A DNA stretch of 64,000 bases from Isoetes taiwanensis (Eukaryota > Streptophyta > Lycopodiopsida > Isoetales > Isoetaceae). Under the pieces are notes generated by a model. It made no database searches and had not been told where the DNA came from. It saw only the letters and a list, made by a program, of their open reading frames with translations. The position numbers and the translations under genes were made by a program. The stretch covers positions 5,952,932 through 6,016,931 of the forward strand of contig JAJEKV010000056.1 in the NCBI GenBank assembly GCA_021234155.1, in the 5' to 3' direction. Within the stretch, counting starts at the first letter, position 1, and each line of letters begins with the position of its first letter. Below, piece by piece: positions 24,586 through 37,420 of the stretch.

Positions 24586-26699
24586 GTCTCTCCTCCAAAA
24601 ATTCAACCCATGTCCTCATGGGTGCATCTTAGAGCACTCATGAAAAATCTAGTTTGTATCTCCCTTTGTGACATCTTCCTTGGAACAAACCCAACCATTG
24701 ATCTAAAAGTAATTTTTTTATAGTCTGCCTCCTTAATTCCCCGGGTCTCTTCCCTTTATGTCTTCACATCTTAATCCTTAATTCGACATACTTCCAAATG
24801 AATACAATTTTGTCCCTTAGAACTGACCCATCCTTGTCAAACACAATTGCTTATCCTTCCAATCCAAGATGATGCATCTCCAAACTTGAAAGTTCAAAGC
24901 TAGCTTCATACAAGTAATTTAAGCTAAAGGAAAGATACATATTAGATAGCTGCAATGCACGACCCTTCTACCATTCAATTTAACACACCGCCGAGTCTAG
25001 AACTAACTCAAATATCATGTGTATACTCTATGCATCAGAAAGAGGAACATACATATCCAATTCAATATAATAAACATAATGCACATAGAAAAAAAACCCA
25101 TCATTCCAAAGAGATACTCAGGTCGAACTAGATATGTAATGTCTCGAGACTTCTTGGGTGGCCAAATCCAAAAAGTAACAAGCAAAATACATAATCAAGT
25201 CCCCCAGTCTGGGTATCTTATAGCTAGGTAACATACTTAAGTTGATACAAGGGATCCCATAAGAATTATACCCATGGTACAGAGAATTCCTCTACAAGTT
25301 CATCCAATGACATTGAAGTATACTAGGCTATACACTTGGCCTCTATATTTAGACTACTTCCATACATATTACCCCATCACACTGGTTAGTCTTTCAACAA
25401 GATTTTATAGGCATCAATTGCCGTTAATTTCAATGAAGCTCTTACTTCATGTATTTCGTTCACAACTTCAACCCTTTGACTGTATCCTTAATCAAGTAAT
25501 GCAATCACCATCCCTCCATTAATTTACAATCACTTCTAGCATGCCAAATAATTACAATACATGGAAGCACCATTACTAGATGTGCTTACAACTCTTTTAT
25601 TACATTCCCCTCTGCCTTTATCTCATGTCTGGGCTTTATCTGACAACTCTTTCGTTCAACTTCATGGTTTACCTACTACTACGATTAAATATGTTATTCC
25701 TCTATTCATCGTCTTCCTCTTCCTTATCCATAAGATAGATAACATTGTTCAATCTTGGCCAATCAATTCTTCAATCTGCCATAATTTAAGTGGATATCAT
25801 TCTCTAAACATAAATGCGTAACCTGACCACTTTGTTCCATTAAGTGCTTTCTTATACTTCAAGAATTTTTTTCAAGGCCAAGAACTTTTTCAAGGCTATC
25901 ACCAACTATTCTAGCCATAACCCTAAGGCCAACAACTTTATAGATCTCAAGTAGGACCATGATGTAATCATGACATTTCCTTCTATGTCACACATCTGCT
26001 ATTTACACATGAGCTTCAATCTAACTATCATGCCAATCTTATTTTATAACCATATCTAAGCTTTCTCAAAACTTGTCTTACAACCACCATGTTGTAACCT
26101 TATCCAACCATAGCCTGAATGCTATCAACTTAGAAACTTATTATTATTTTACCACTGGATATCAATATATAAATGCTGCATGGTTTTCTCAATTTTAGCT
26201 TCAAAAGGATGCACCTAACATCACATCAAGAATCTTATTCATCCGATATGGTGAGATGAACCTTCCCTGAATATCATAGGCATTATATATCATGCACTGC
26301 TTATTCCAAATTTTCTTGCCACCAGAGTATACTACTACGAGATCACATCTACACTATAAGGAGTGGTTACCAAAGTGAAACGCAATACTTGTACCTTAAT
26401 CTCCCTCGAGCATCACTTCCATGCTATGCACACATTGGCAACCCTAAATCAAAGTTAGCCCCTTGATGAAGTATATTTTTCTAGCTTATCTGCTTTGCAG
26501 GATAGAAAATCAACCAAGATTATAGAAATGCCATGTAATCAATTTCACATACCTTCATAAACAATTTGTCACGCCTTCTCTGAGGCCGTCATCTCCACAT
26601 ATATTCAATTGAATACTATTAGCATAATCCAACAACCTCAACTTGAATCTAAAATTCGCTATCATACATCCAAGGATCCAACTATGCTCTGATACCAAC
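24586..26699 (-). other. Non-coding interior of the LTR element
   Basis: AT-rich, about 2.1 kb between the LTRs. No protease, reverse transcriptase, RNase H or integrase motif was found on either strand. Polypurine tract at its left edge, primer-binding site at its right edge. Confidence 0.85.
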
Positions 26700-28321
26700 T
26701 GTGACGGGCCTGGCCAGTTAACCTTTATGGTAACTGGAGATCCCATCAATCTTGACCATTGGATCTACTTAAGCATCTGCAACAATAACACTTAGGTAAA
26801 GAATTTAATCTTTGTACCTATTCCAGGTCCCAAACATATACTTGCCCATTACTCAGCAATATCCCCGCACACAATGAATGATCTTAATAATTGTAACTTC
26901 AAGCCCATATATAATAATAATAATAATACTAGTAATAATATCAAGTTTATTGAATAGCAATCCACACACTTCTACTCTCGCCTTTCCGAAACTTGGCTAC
27001 TTTCCGGAGCATCTCACACCTCTGCTTACACCATCAACCACGGGGTTAGTCACACGGACTAAGTAGGGATCGGGGATCTAGGATGTCTAGCATAACCAAT
27101 ACAAAGCATTAACCTAGAACAACAGCCTAACCTTATCGTAGCCTCGCCCCTGCAATCCAACTAACTAGTCCAACAAGCATGACCAATGCAACTTAATTCC
27201 AACAAAGAAGACCACATATATAATAACCAAGCAATCATAGCATCAACATTGCAACCAATATTCCTCTGGGTCTGAGCAAGGTCAACTCGGCTGATCAGGC
27301 CAGTGACATAGAGGCGGGGTAACCACGTGTGTACACACCCATCCACGCTGCGTCCAGCATTGGAGGACCACTTAACTGTGCATGATGTTGTACCATACGG
27401 TACCAACGCCCGATGTTCAAATAATACCATTTACATAGCACTGTGCAATAACCGCGAGTCTAGACCATCGCACCTAGACTCCGGCCCCAGAGGTCTATAT
27501 CAAAGAATTATACTACACATAGATCACAATACTATGAATTCCACCCAATATCAACTAGGCACATCTCCATATCAAATTTACCTTAGAAATTCCATAATTT
27601 ACACCTCATGCAACAAAGGAAATCCAATTATACGCTCATATAAACATTACTATCTCTACCATGCAACATGCAATGCCCGGTGCTTAAGCAAAATACAAAC
27701 TTCACTAATATCTTATTACTTTTAACTAGATCAACTTCCTTCAAATTACTACTTATAACCTTAATGACAGTGGCTTCCATAACCCTGCTAACTAGTTTAA
27801 ATTCCTGCACCCATTCCCAGCTAGTAATACCCCTAGCATATATTTTCCCTTTGCTAATTTAGTTATTTCCAAGGGTTTAGGTATACAACTAGCTAGCTTG
27901 TTAAACTACACATCCCGTAATCATAAACACTAGAAAACCCCAGGTGTAAGGCTTGATCCCCACCTGGAAATCTCGCTCGCTTCTTCTGCACTCCCAGCAA
28001 CGCTCCCAGATCTCTGCACGCAACTTGCTCCATTCAGCAATCCATCTGCAATCTATCTCCTTCCGAATGCTTCACCATCACATAGAAGACTTCTTTCCCA
28101 TGGAAAACTCCTTCCCCCAAGAAATCAAGAGTAATATTGTTGCACTTATATAACCTAGCAATGCCCTTGCATGCATGCATGCACACACTGCATGCATGGA
28201 CACATTGCATGCATGTATTCCTAACACATAATCATTTATTTTACCATTGAAAATGCACTCTTATATAATGGCAACGTTACTTACATCTTAATGTTGGTGC
28301 TAGGTTGCTAGGTCCGTTACA
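26700..28321 (-). repeat. 5' LTR of the non-autonomous element
   Basis: Same length as the other LTR (1,622 bp) and nearly identical to it. It lies next to the primer-binding site, so it is the transcribed 5' LTR in the minus orientation. Confidence 0.95.
28147..28216 (-). promoter_or_regulatory. LTR promoter: RY (CATGCATG) cluster upstream of a TATA box
   Basis: On the minus strand several CATGCATG motifs (28166-28216) lie just upstream of TTATATAAG (TATA at about 28147-28153). RY motifs are the binding sites of B3-type seed regulators in plants. The same arrangement is at 24411-24480 in the other LTR. The promoter is inferred from position in the U3-like part of the LTR. Confidence 0.5.
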
Positions 28322-28329
28322 GAACGCCT

Positions 28330-29236
28330 TCCTTGTTCGGCTCCCCACCGACTTGGCATCAAATCTGGGCCTCCAATTGGAGCATTCAACAGTGGGATAT
28401 AATGTCACGTCAATATCTAGCATTATAACAGGGGGTTTCTTTTGTATTTTTGTACGTTTTTTCCTAAGGTTTTTATATGATTTCATGGATGTATTTGATG
28501 AGGTATACTAATTAGTATATCTAGAGTGCGCATACGCTTAAACTAATTTTGATGCCTAATTCCAATGGTTTAGACCCATATGTCATATATTTCTTTATTA
28601 TATTATTGTATTTTCTTGTACTATTATTCTGCTCGACATGCAAGCCTCGAGATAACCCATTTTAGGGTTATGTGTTGGGAACTTATTGGCTTCCTTCAAA
28701 GATCCTAAGTGTCTCCGAGAGAACCGCACCCGAGACGATGCTCAACCAAAGACGAGGTGCTTTCGACCAAAGACAGTGCTCGACCAGCACATGTGCTCCT
28801 TCTTGGCATCAGATCGGAACTCTGCAACGGTGCTGCTGGATCAATAAAAAAAGAGCATGGCCTCTTTACAAAAGACAAGCATGGCTCGCCGCCACAAAAT
28901 GATGCGGCCAGACTTTCGTGCATCAAACGAACATGCCAGACTGCTCCCAAACTATTCTGCCGTTTTGCTGTACAAAGTCATTTTGAAGCAACGGTTCAGA
29001 CTTTCAACACAATCATAGGGCAGTGCTGAACCCTAAGCAACTTGAATGCTGTCTTTTATTCTGACCTATTTGCCAATCAGAATCTCCAGGTAAGCTTATT
29101 ATTTCTGTCTTCTAGTTCTTGCATTTCTTATTGCTTCTCATTCCATTGGAATAGATGTGGCCTTCTTGCTCTAGATTGTGCTTTCAATGTGAGGTACTTT
29201 GCCTTGCCTTGTTCTAATGTTGTGCTTAGTGTACAG
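28330..29236. other. No gene recognised
   Basis: 28650-29030 is of higher GC content and has open frames on both strands but no recognisable protein. 29100-29236 ends in the acceptor ('gtgtacag') of the first CPN60 exon; the exons that should precede it were not found. Confidence 0.4.
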
Positions 29237-29682
29237 GTGGGTGGAGCAAACGAATTGGAGGTTGGAGAAAAGAAAGACAGGGTCACTGATGCCCTTAATG
29301 CTACCAAAGCAGCTATTGAAGAGGGTATCGTGCCTGGTAAGAAAAGATTTTTGCCCAAAGCTTCTGGGCATTACTCATAAATAAAGTTTCCAGGTGGTGG
29401 AGTAGCATTGCTGCATGCTGCAAAAGAGCTAGATAAAGTTTCAATGGAGAATTTTGATCAGAAAATTGGTGTTCAAATTATCCAAAATGCATTGAAGGTC
29501 TTTCAACAATGTCTTTATGCACCATCATGAGTTAAAAAATGATATTGATGGTGCTTCCTGTAATGCCTTCTTGCAGACTCCTGCATACACTATTGCTGCA
29601 AATGCAGGTGTGAAGGAGCAGTAATTGTTGGGAAACTTTTGGAAAGTGATGATTTGAACCTGGATATGATGCTGCCAAGTGC
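29237..29682 (+). pseudogene. CPN60: Mitochondrial-type chaperonin CPN60 fragment with introns
   Basis: Three exons of CPN60 (HSP60/GroEL) are kept with GT-AG introns. Exon 29237-29336 encodes [20 protein letters not shown] and EEGIVPG. Exon 29394-29497 encodes [15 protein letters not shown] and [16 protein letters not shown]. An exon from 29577 begins TPAYTIAANAGV. The last exon carries two apparent single-base deletions (near 29610 and near 29666), since AVIVGKLLESDDLNL appears only in shifted frames. Kept introns mean this is a DNA-level duplicate, not a processed copy. The ATP-binding N-terminal half and the C-terminus of a protein of about 570 residues are absent. It runs directly into PPR sequence near 29683. 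Confidence 0.88.
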
Positions 29683-30025
29683 CAGCATTAGGGCCATTGA
29701 AAGAGGCAGGTACATTCATGAGTATGTGATGGGCCATTTTGAAAGCATTCAACAGCACTGGGGCCATGGATAGAGCAAGGCATATTCATGAGCAAATTAT
29801 CAAGAAGGGTTTCCAGTTTGATGCAGCAGTAGCAAATGCTCTTGTGGACATGTAAGCAAAACGTGGTTGCTTGGAAGAGGCACATGAAGTCTTTCGGACT
29901 CCAATACGGGATGTTGGATTGTGGAATACAATCATTTCTGGGTATGTCCAGCATGGTCATACCTTCCATGCTTTAGAATGCTTTGGAAAAATGCAGGACG
30001 AAAGATTGAGGCCAGATGCAAGATG
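29683..30025 (+). pseudogene. Pentatricopeptide-repeat (PPR) protein fragment
   Basis: The reading is typical of the plant PLS-type PPR repeats of organelle RNA-binding proteins: IERGRYIHEYVM, then in a shifted frame GAMDRARHIHEQIIKKGFQF, DAAVANALVDM, a TAA in place of the usual Tyr codon, GCLEEAHEVF, LWNTIISGYVQHG and ALECFGKMQDERLRPDA. About two and a half repeats remain. It has a frameshift near 29735 and an in-frame stop near 29853, starts where CPN60 homology ends, and stops abruptly at about 30025. Confidence 0.85.
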
Positions 30026-30380
30026 CAGTGTCCATGTTTTGAAACCATAAGAAACAAGTACTTCTTTAACTATTTGGCATATTTTAAAACACTCCCTATA
30101 ACTTGAGTATGTGATTTGGCAAATTCTAAAATGCTTTTTATAACTTGAGTATGTGGTGCAGCACCTCAGTTTTATTACAATGCGTTTATCTTGTTTTCTT
30201 TTGTCTGATTTTGTTAGGGCCCGAAGGGCCCAAATTTTTATTTTTTTTTAACTACTAACATATAAAACATTATTAATACAGACCATTGCATCCAACACAT
30301 TTAAATAAAAATCCCCCTGAAACTCCCTTTGGTTTGGGTGCATATTCACACGGGGGGTTACGTAGGGCAGCGAGAGCCCC
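30026..30380. other. Gene-free; contains the left arm of an inverted-repeat element
   Basis: Left flank of the LINE. From about 30278 to 30380 it is the left arm of an inverted repeat whose other arm is at 38255-38360. A small palindrome GGGCCCGAAGGGCCC lies at about 30218. Confidence 0.6.
30278..30380. repeat. Inverted repeat arm (left), interrupted element
   Basis: About 100 bp including CCCTTTGGTTTGGGTGCATA then TTCACACGGGGGGTTAC is inverted at 38255-38360. Before the LINE inserted, the two arms were separated by only about 150 bp, so they look like the arms of a fold-back or miniature inverted-repeat element. Confidence 0.7.
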
Positions 30381-30568
30381 TAAAAATTTACAATACAGAC
30401 TTTGACACGTCAGCAATGTGCGTCATTTTTCTTGATTGCTTTGTCTTATCTGATTCAAACACAAATCTTGATCTGCTGTGCTAATTCAAGCTGTTTCTGA
30501 AGACAATTTGTGGGATTTAGATTGCCAGCCTTGTAGGGGCTTGCAATTCTCATGATTCCCCTCATCAA

Positions 30569-30874
30569 ATGCCACAAATGGATACCAATGTCTTCACAAT
30601 TATCAAGCAAAACTCGAGATTGACCTGTGGATATCTGAAAGGCTCTCCCTCTGACTTATGGAATTCGCTTATCTCTGAACAGCACTTTCCAGAAGAATTA
30701 TTTGCCCCTGAGTATTCATTTGTTCCGAATTCAGTAGAATTTGAAGTGGAGATTGTAGAATCTTAGCTACAGGAGTTCATTCGAAAGAAAGAAGTCTCAG
30801 CTTCGGGCATTTTTCATGTTCATTGTGATTGGGCTGAATCCAAGATCGTGGTAAAAGTCTACTCTGAACAATGA
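30569..30874 (+). pseudogene. LINE copy 1, small conserved frame upstream of ORF1 ('ORF0')
   Basis: 101 codons in one frame with a single TAG near 30764. LINE copy 2 has the related frame at 49169-48850 with one TGA at a different place. Shared words include SR(L/I)TCG(Y/F)LKGS, LWNSLI, EY(S/T)FVP, GIF(H/R)VH, and KI followed by V..VYS. No family is recognised. Conservation as protein in two diverged copies suggests that the ancestor coded for it. Confidence 0.55.
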
Positions 30875-31044
30875 TTCATGTCTTGGCGTCTGGTTTCTTT
30901 CAATTTGGTACTGAGTGTGGCTTTCCGACTTCTCAAATTTAGATAGGCTCTTCCTCTGTTTTTTTTCCTTGACCTTTGTTTTCCCCTCCTGCCAATTCGC
31001 ACATGTTCCTTCTGCTTTTGTAGTTTTCACCTGGTTCTTTCTGC

Positions 31045-33452
31045 ATGGCTCTTAAAAGCAAAAATTACCCTAAATTTCTCTCCATTCTTCACGCTTTTGC
31101 TAAATTTGCGCCCTCTGATCGACCCGAGCTTCTCAAACAGTTAAGATCCTTCCATGAAAATCCTAAAAATTTCATTTTCTTTGGTAATTTCGCTAATTCA
31201 TGCATTGGGCAGTCTTCAATGGATCCGTTATCTTTTAGAGTCCCATGCTGAGATAATCTTTCCAAGGATCCGGATTTCTTAGGCCGACTGCCAAGCATTG
31301 ACCCCGTCCTCCAAATTCCTATTGCTTATGGGGACAAAAGATCGGATCAACCACCAGTGCCAGAAAGAAGGCTACTTTCAATGGTATTTCCTTAGATCTC
31401 CCTTCTGTTCATGCAAAATTAAACTCATTCCATGACTCTGCTGTAATTGTTAAAACAAATAAGCATGGGATTAAATTAGACAAGATTTGGTCTTTCTGCC
31501 TGAACCTTCAGAAGGGCATGCTTATAAATGCTGTTTACTGGCTTCACTTTCCATATATTATGATTGAATGTGGCAGTAAAAGATCTGCCAATTTTCTACT
31601 AAATCATAGTCCCATGGCTTTTGAATCCTTCCAACTTACCTTTCTTAAATGGGATCCCAAATTTGAAGTAGCCAATTTGAGCAATCTTTGTGTTGCTTCT
31701 ACCACCCTTCATGGTCTAAATCCAATATACTGGAATGAGGATTGCCTTAAACTCTTATTTGACTCAATTGCTTCTTATATTTGCACTGAATTCTCCCCCT
31801 ATAGACCATCCCGCTCCATTGTCCAGCTTGATATTTCCAAAGACATTCCCCTCCACATTCCCTTTCAAGATGTTTTTGGGAAAGAAGCCTTTCTGGATTT
31901 GAGATGGTCTGGCTTGCCACCTCAGTGCCAAAATTGTAAGGTTAGACACTTTTGGTATGATTCCTGCAAGGATTTATCAGCTACTTGTGAGCAGAACTTA
32001 AATGCTCCTATAAAGTTATCTGATAACTGTCGAGTCAATGAGCAGGTCAACCAAAAAGTCAATATCAGTAATGAGGTCAACAGTCAGCAGATTATGCAAA
32101 ATTCAAAAGGATCAGTTACTGATCATCAAGATCTTGACCTTGGTGATCCATGCATTATATCCAAAGATAGCAATTTTCAGTGGACTAAAGTTAATGGCAG
32201 CTATAAGAGAATTCAAAGGAGAAAGCAGTTAAGAGAAGCAGAACTTAAGAATGGGGAAGCATCTAATAAGGGAAAGTCTAGAGGTGATTTGAAGACCCTC
32301 AGGAATGGTAAAGCTCAGCAAGTCAATGTGTTGCAGAACCATGAAAATTCTGCCAAAACCACTGATAAGGATAACAGCTTATCAAAAGTCAATAATTTAC
32401 ATGACACATTGAACAAAATTATTATGGATGCTAAGTTCTCTACCAAGAACAAAAAGAATGCTGATATTCTCAACTCCTACATGGTTAAGAATGGTCCATT
32501 AAACAAGAAAAATAAACATGGTAAATCTCTGAAACAAAATAGGCTGGAAAATGAACAGTCTATGATTGATCCCAAAGATACTCTGGTGGAGGTTGTTCCA
32601 GCTCCTATTCCTGCTATATCAATGGAGAACAATCAAATTATTCTCCCAACGAATGTTGCTGAATCAAGTAAGGTTCAAGAATCTCAGATGGCTGCTGATC
32701 ACTTAATTGGTAACTCTAACCAATTCCAGGTATTAGCTAACCTTAACCCTGAACTTGATTTGGAGGTTTTGTTGAGCAAACCATGTGAACGCAAGTTGAA
32801 CCCTATACAATCCCCAATTATTGATCTTTCACCAGCCCCTGATCCCCCCTCCCCCCCAACCTTCAAATATTGCCTTTGATATTGCTCAGCAGCTGGCATC
32901 TTTGCAAGAGGGCCTCAGTGCTCATGGCCAACACTACTGTCAGTATAATCTTATGGATGAAGAAATTGTACAAGATACTCCAGAAAGGGATGCAACTGGT
33001 CTGGAATATGACAATAACTGGTTGGATAGTGATATGAATATGGCAGCTGACTCTACTCAAGAAATTACTGTTGTCCTGCAAGAAGACCTAACTCAGCCTG
33101 AGGAAAACAGCAATCCAGGTCATGTTTCTTCTCCTTCCCCATCTTTTATGCATAATCTTCTATATCTTCCTGTCTCTCCTAAAATAGAATGTTTGAATTC
33201 ATTCCTGGAGGATCCTCAGATATTAGTGAAGATGAAATTGAAAATGCAAATGATAAAGAAAATTGGGAAGGAGATAAATTTCTTGTTGATTGCTCTAATG
33301 CTGGATTAACTGCCAAATCTGAATCCTCTAGGCCCAATGCCTTATCTAAGTATAAGAAGCATAATTCAACTCTTGCTGACCTCACTAATACTCCTGCTGC
33401 TAATACTAGAAGTAAACATAGAAAAGGGAAAAAGAAAAAGAGATATATTTAA
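31045..33452 (+). pseudogene. LINE copy 1 ORF1 (nucleic-acid-binding protein), frameshifted
   Basis: ORF1 starts at about 31045 (MALKSKNYPKFLSILHAFAK), breaks near 31250 and resumes in the long frame 31518-32879 and then 32821-33452. The middle part (INAVYWLHFPYIMIECGS ... LTFLKWDP ... VQLDISKDIPLHIPFQDVF) is the DUF4283-like domain usual in plant LINE ORF1. It is followed by a CX2CX3HX5C zinc knuckle (CQNCKVRHFWYDSC) and a basic stretch NGSYKRIQRRKQLRE. The protein would coat the LINE RNA. The breaks make it non-functional as it stands. Confidence 0.85.
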
Positions 33453-33508
33453 CTTTCTGGTTTGCTGCTTCCCTTTCCTTTTTCTTGATTTACTAAGCTC
33501 AAAGTATA

Positions 33509-36500
33509 ATGAAGATTTTATCTTGGAATGTTAGAGGAATTAAAGGTCCTATTAAAAGGAAAAGAGCTATCTCTCAAATCAGGAACTATAATGCTGATGT
33601 GATCTTGCTTCAAGAACTTAAACTTCCAAAATTTGAAACCTCTAATCTTGGTGACTGGATTTACCCAGGATCTCATTTCACCTGGATTGAGGCCACTGGT
33701 AGAAGTGGTGGCATCATTACGATTTGGAAAAGCCTTGAACATCTTAGCTTCTTCAATTCCCCTTCTAAATTGTGGCAAGTTGTTACCTTCAAGTATCAAA
33801 ATTCTGTTTTTGGTATTATTAACATTTATGCCCCAACTTGCCCCAAGGATAGGGAGTTGCTCTGGACTGAAATTAGCTCTTGGTTGCAGAATAATACTAT
33901 CTCGGATTGGATTGTTGGAGGGGATTTTAATAATACCCCTTCATGGAACATGAAATTAGGGAATAACATTAATATGTCTGCCTCTGAGAGATGTAATTGG
34001 AATAGCTTTATTTCTGATTCTTCCCTTGTGCATGTCCCTTCTTCTACAGCCTCCTTCACTTGGTCTAACAAACAAAAAGGGGATAAAAGGGTCTACTGTG
34101 CACTTGATAGATTCTATGTCTGCAGTCCTAACTCTTCTCTTTGGGATAATTGTTTTGTTACAAGTGATGAAGGGAATATAATTTCTGATCACCAGCCACA
34201 ATTCTTATGCACAAGGCAATTGACTCAAATCCCAAGAGATGGAAATATTCCCTACAAGTTCAATTGTGCTCTTCTGGAAAATGAGTCATTTGTGAATGAT
34301 TTTAAGGCTTTCTATCTTGAACTTCAATCTAATTGCAGTCATCAATCTATGAAAAGCTTTTATGCTAAGATCAAGAAAGCCAAAAGCTGGATTAAAGAAT
34401 GGTCAAGGAAGAGGCATCTTACCAGATTGAAGGAGAAAGAGGATTTGTTAACTCACATGAGAAACATAAGATCCCTGCTGCAGGATGATCCCTACAATCT
34501 TAACTTGCAAGTGGGTGAAGAATTAGTCGAAAATTACCTCAAAAGTATAGAGGAGATTGAAGCTAAAAGCTCAACAATCAAGTGCAAAGTCAAATTTAAC
34601 AAAGAAATGGATTGTGGTAGCTCAAGGTTCTTTTTTAAAGTAGCCAAAGCTAGGCTGCTGAGAAATTCTATTACTGAAATTAGAACTGATGCTGGTTTAT
34701 GCTTGGATGATCCAAAGACTATCAGATCCTTCTTTCATGACAACTATGCCTCTCTTTTCTCTAAAGTTACCTCTCAGAATATTGACTCCTCAAGAGAGAG
34801 GAATTTTCTTGATCTCATAGGCAGGATTATCCCTTCTCCTATTGACACTATGGATGATTCTTTCATTGTTCCTCCTGCTGAGCATGAAGTTCTTAAGGTC
34901 CTGAGATCTTTTGGCAAATGAAAATCCCCTGGTCCTGATGGCATTCCTAGTGAATTCTACATTCACTTCTGGGATCTTTTGAAAGATGATGTTATCTCAA
35001 TGGTGAGAGGCTTTTGGGAAAATAATCACTTGCACTCTTCTATCTCTGCTGGCCTCATTGCTCTTATACCTAAGATAGACAATCCATCTGCTTTTTCAGA
35101 TTGGAGACCTATATCTCTCACCAATACGTCCTATAAAATTTGTGCCAAAGTCATTGCCAACAGAATCAGAGTATCTTCAGAAAAATATTTCTCATTATCA
35201 ACCTGCCTTCTTATCCAAGAGGTTTATATTAGACAACTATATTACTGCCATGGAGGGTCTTCATTGGAATAAAGTCTCCAACCAAAATTGTGTGCTTCTA
35301 AAGCTTGATTTCAAGAGAGCCTTCGACACTGTTAGATGGGATTTCCTAGACATTGCTCTCACTAAGTTTGGCTTTCATCCTAAACTCAGGCTTTTAATTC
35401 ATGGACTGAATATTCACTCAAACTCTGCTGTCATTGTCAATGGATCTCCCTCTCAGTTCTTCCCTCTTTCTCGGGGTGTGAGACAGGGCTGCCCCCTTGC
35501 TCCTTACCTCTTCTTAAATGTGGCTGAAATGCTTACAAGGGCAGTAACTCACTCAAAAAATCTTGGGGAGATTAGAGGTCTTCAAATGCCAAACAGTGAG
35601 GATTGTCTTACCATTTCTCAATATGCTGATGATGCCTTTGCTTTCCTTGATGCTGATCTCTCTAATATTGAAACTTTCTTGGAAATTATTAAGCAATTCT
35701 CAGCTGCCTCTGGTGTGAATCTAAATCTGGCCAAATCTGTTATCATAGGTGATAATATCCAGCCAAACTTTGCTGATATCAAGGTCCTTAATTGCAACCA
35801 AGCTTCTACTTTGTTGGCAATGCCTCTCTCTCTTAATCCTTCCTTGAAAGGTCTTTGGCAACCTATCATTGATAGAATTAAGAAGAAGTTGAATCATTTT
35901 AGAGGGGGTCTATCTTTTGCAGGTAGGACTATTATTGCTAATTCAGTCCTTGCTAGCTCTCACATTTACTTTTCTTCTGCCCTAGTGGCTTCTAAAGCTA
36001 CCTATCAGGAAATTGAGAAACTTATAAGAAGGTTCATATGGAAGGGGTCTCACTTAGTAGGTTGGAATTATGTTGCAAAGCCAAAGAAAAGTGGTGGTCT
36101 AGGCTGTAAGGATCTTCATCTGCAAGCTTGTGCCCTAGCTGGGAAATATGTGTGGAATTCTCTTGTGTCTAATTCTAGTCCTGCTTCTCAATTTGTAAAA
36201 TTTGGCTTCAGAGCTCTCATGTGGATGGTCACCCTTCCTTAAGTCATATCTTGCCTGATTCCTGCTTCAATAGTCTCCATCCTGGTCCTAATACTTCCCC
36301 TCTCATGAGGAATATAATCATGGCTTGGAATAAAGTTCAAACTTGCTTTGAATATGCTGCCCCCAATGATCTTAACCTTCAAATGTCTATTTTCTGGAAT
36401 CCTATCCTTAGTGATCATGCAAACATTGTTATGGCCTTGAGGCACTCAAGAATTTATAAAAAGTGGACTGATCATGGCTTCAAGTTGCTGAGTGATCTAT

Positions 36501-37330
36501 ATTTAGATGGTAAATTTATTTCTTGGACAGCCTTTAAGAGAATTTTGCAAGGTACTTCAAGTGACAGAAAGATATATTACCATATCAGATCCATTCTACC
36601 TTACCTTTGGCTTAATAATGTGGTGCCTAAAGCTACTAACTGGAATTTGGATGGCAGATGTCATTATAAGGTAAGCAAGGTCTACTCAATCATTAATGAA
36701 TCTGCTGCCCCCTCAAAAGCTTCATTCAAATGGTCTATCTCTGATGAGGATAGCAGGATTCTGTTTAATGAAATATGGCACTCTTATTGTTTTCCTAAGG
36801 TAAGTTTCTTTATCTGGTTACTGGCAAATAAGAGTATTTCTACATTACAAATGGTCTCCAGAAGATATGAGAACATCTCCCCAAATTGCCAGCTTGCTTG
36901 CAGTATGGAAGAGAGTACTGAGCACATTTTTCTATGTACAAAGCTTAACTCTTTCTGGTCTTGGTTCAATGAGAAGCTAGGCTTTCTCTTCCCTATGAAA
37001 GTTAATGGCAATCTCTTATCCTATATTCAAAACAATTGTGCCTTTGCCAATACTATTATGTTCATTGCATTATGGAATATTTGGAAAGCAAGAAATAGAG
37101 TTGTGTATGGTAAAAAGAACTTCTCTATCTTTTGGATTAAGATGCATTTCCAGCTTGACATTGAATCTACTGCAACATCTCACAAAAGGAAATTGTCTGA
37201 CAAATATAACAGGAAGTGGGACTCAATTGGTGCCTTTAGGGGGGCTTTTGATTTGTTTGTCTCTAATTTATGTGTTATTAATTCTAACTCTGTTTTTTGT
37301 GATGATGCTAGCATATCTGAGAGTATGTAA
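33509..37330 (+). pseudogene. LINE copy 1 ORF2: endonuclease, reverse transcriptase, zf-RVT
   Basis: The apurinic-type endonuclease opens with MKILSWNVRGIKG (33509), then LLQELKLP, INIYAP, GGDFN and SDHQP. Reverse transcriptase follows: KSPGPDGIPSEFY, DWRPISLTN, LLKLDFKRAFDTVRWDF, VRQGCPLAPYLF and the catalytic QYADDAFAFL (about 35620). The C-terminal zf-RVT part is at about 36660-36990 (WHSYCFPKVSFFIWLLANK, STEHIFLC). It is interrupted by a TGA at about 34919, a frameshift near 35170-35230 and another near 36235. The order is that of plant L1 elements. The product would nick the target and copy the RNA there. Confidence 0.93.
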
Positions 37331-37420
37331 AGAAAGCCTTGGTGAGTTGGGTGACACCAAGAAGGATGCAGATCAAGAACTTGAGCCTTTCTGGAGCAGC
37401 ATAAGTACATCTCAATCTGA

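Larger units (their letters stand above)
22964..28321 (-). mobile_element. Complete non-autonomous LTR retrotransposon (Gypsy-derived, LARD-like)
   Basis: Two 1,622-bp LTRs (22964-24585 and 26700-28321) begin TGTGACGG and end CCGTTACA on the plus strand, and flank a 2.1-kb interior. The 5-bp target duplication GAACG is perfect (22959-22963, 28322-28326). Next to the right LTR the minus strand reads TTGGTATCAGAGCATAG, the initiator tRNA-Met primer-binding site. Next to the left LTR the minus strand reads TTTTTGGAGGAGAGAC, a polypurine tract. The element is therefore in minus orientation. The interior encodes no gag or pol. Minus-strand sequence just before the polypurine tract (GCACCCATGAGGACATGGGT) resembles the usual pol end of plant Gypsy elements. 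I see only about five LTR differences, so insertion was recent and mobilisation must be in trans. Confidence 0.95.
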
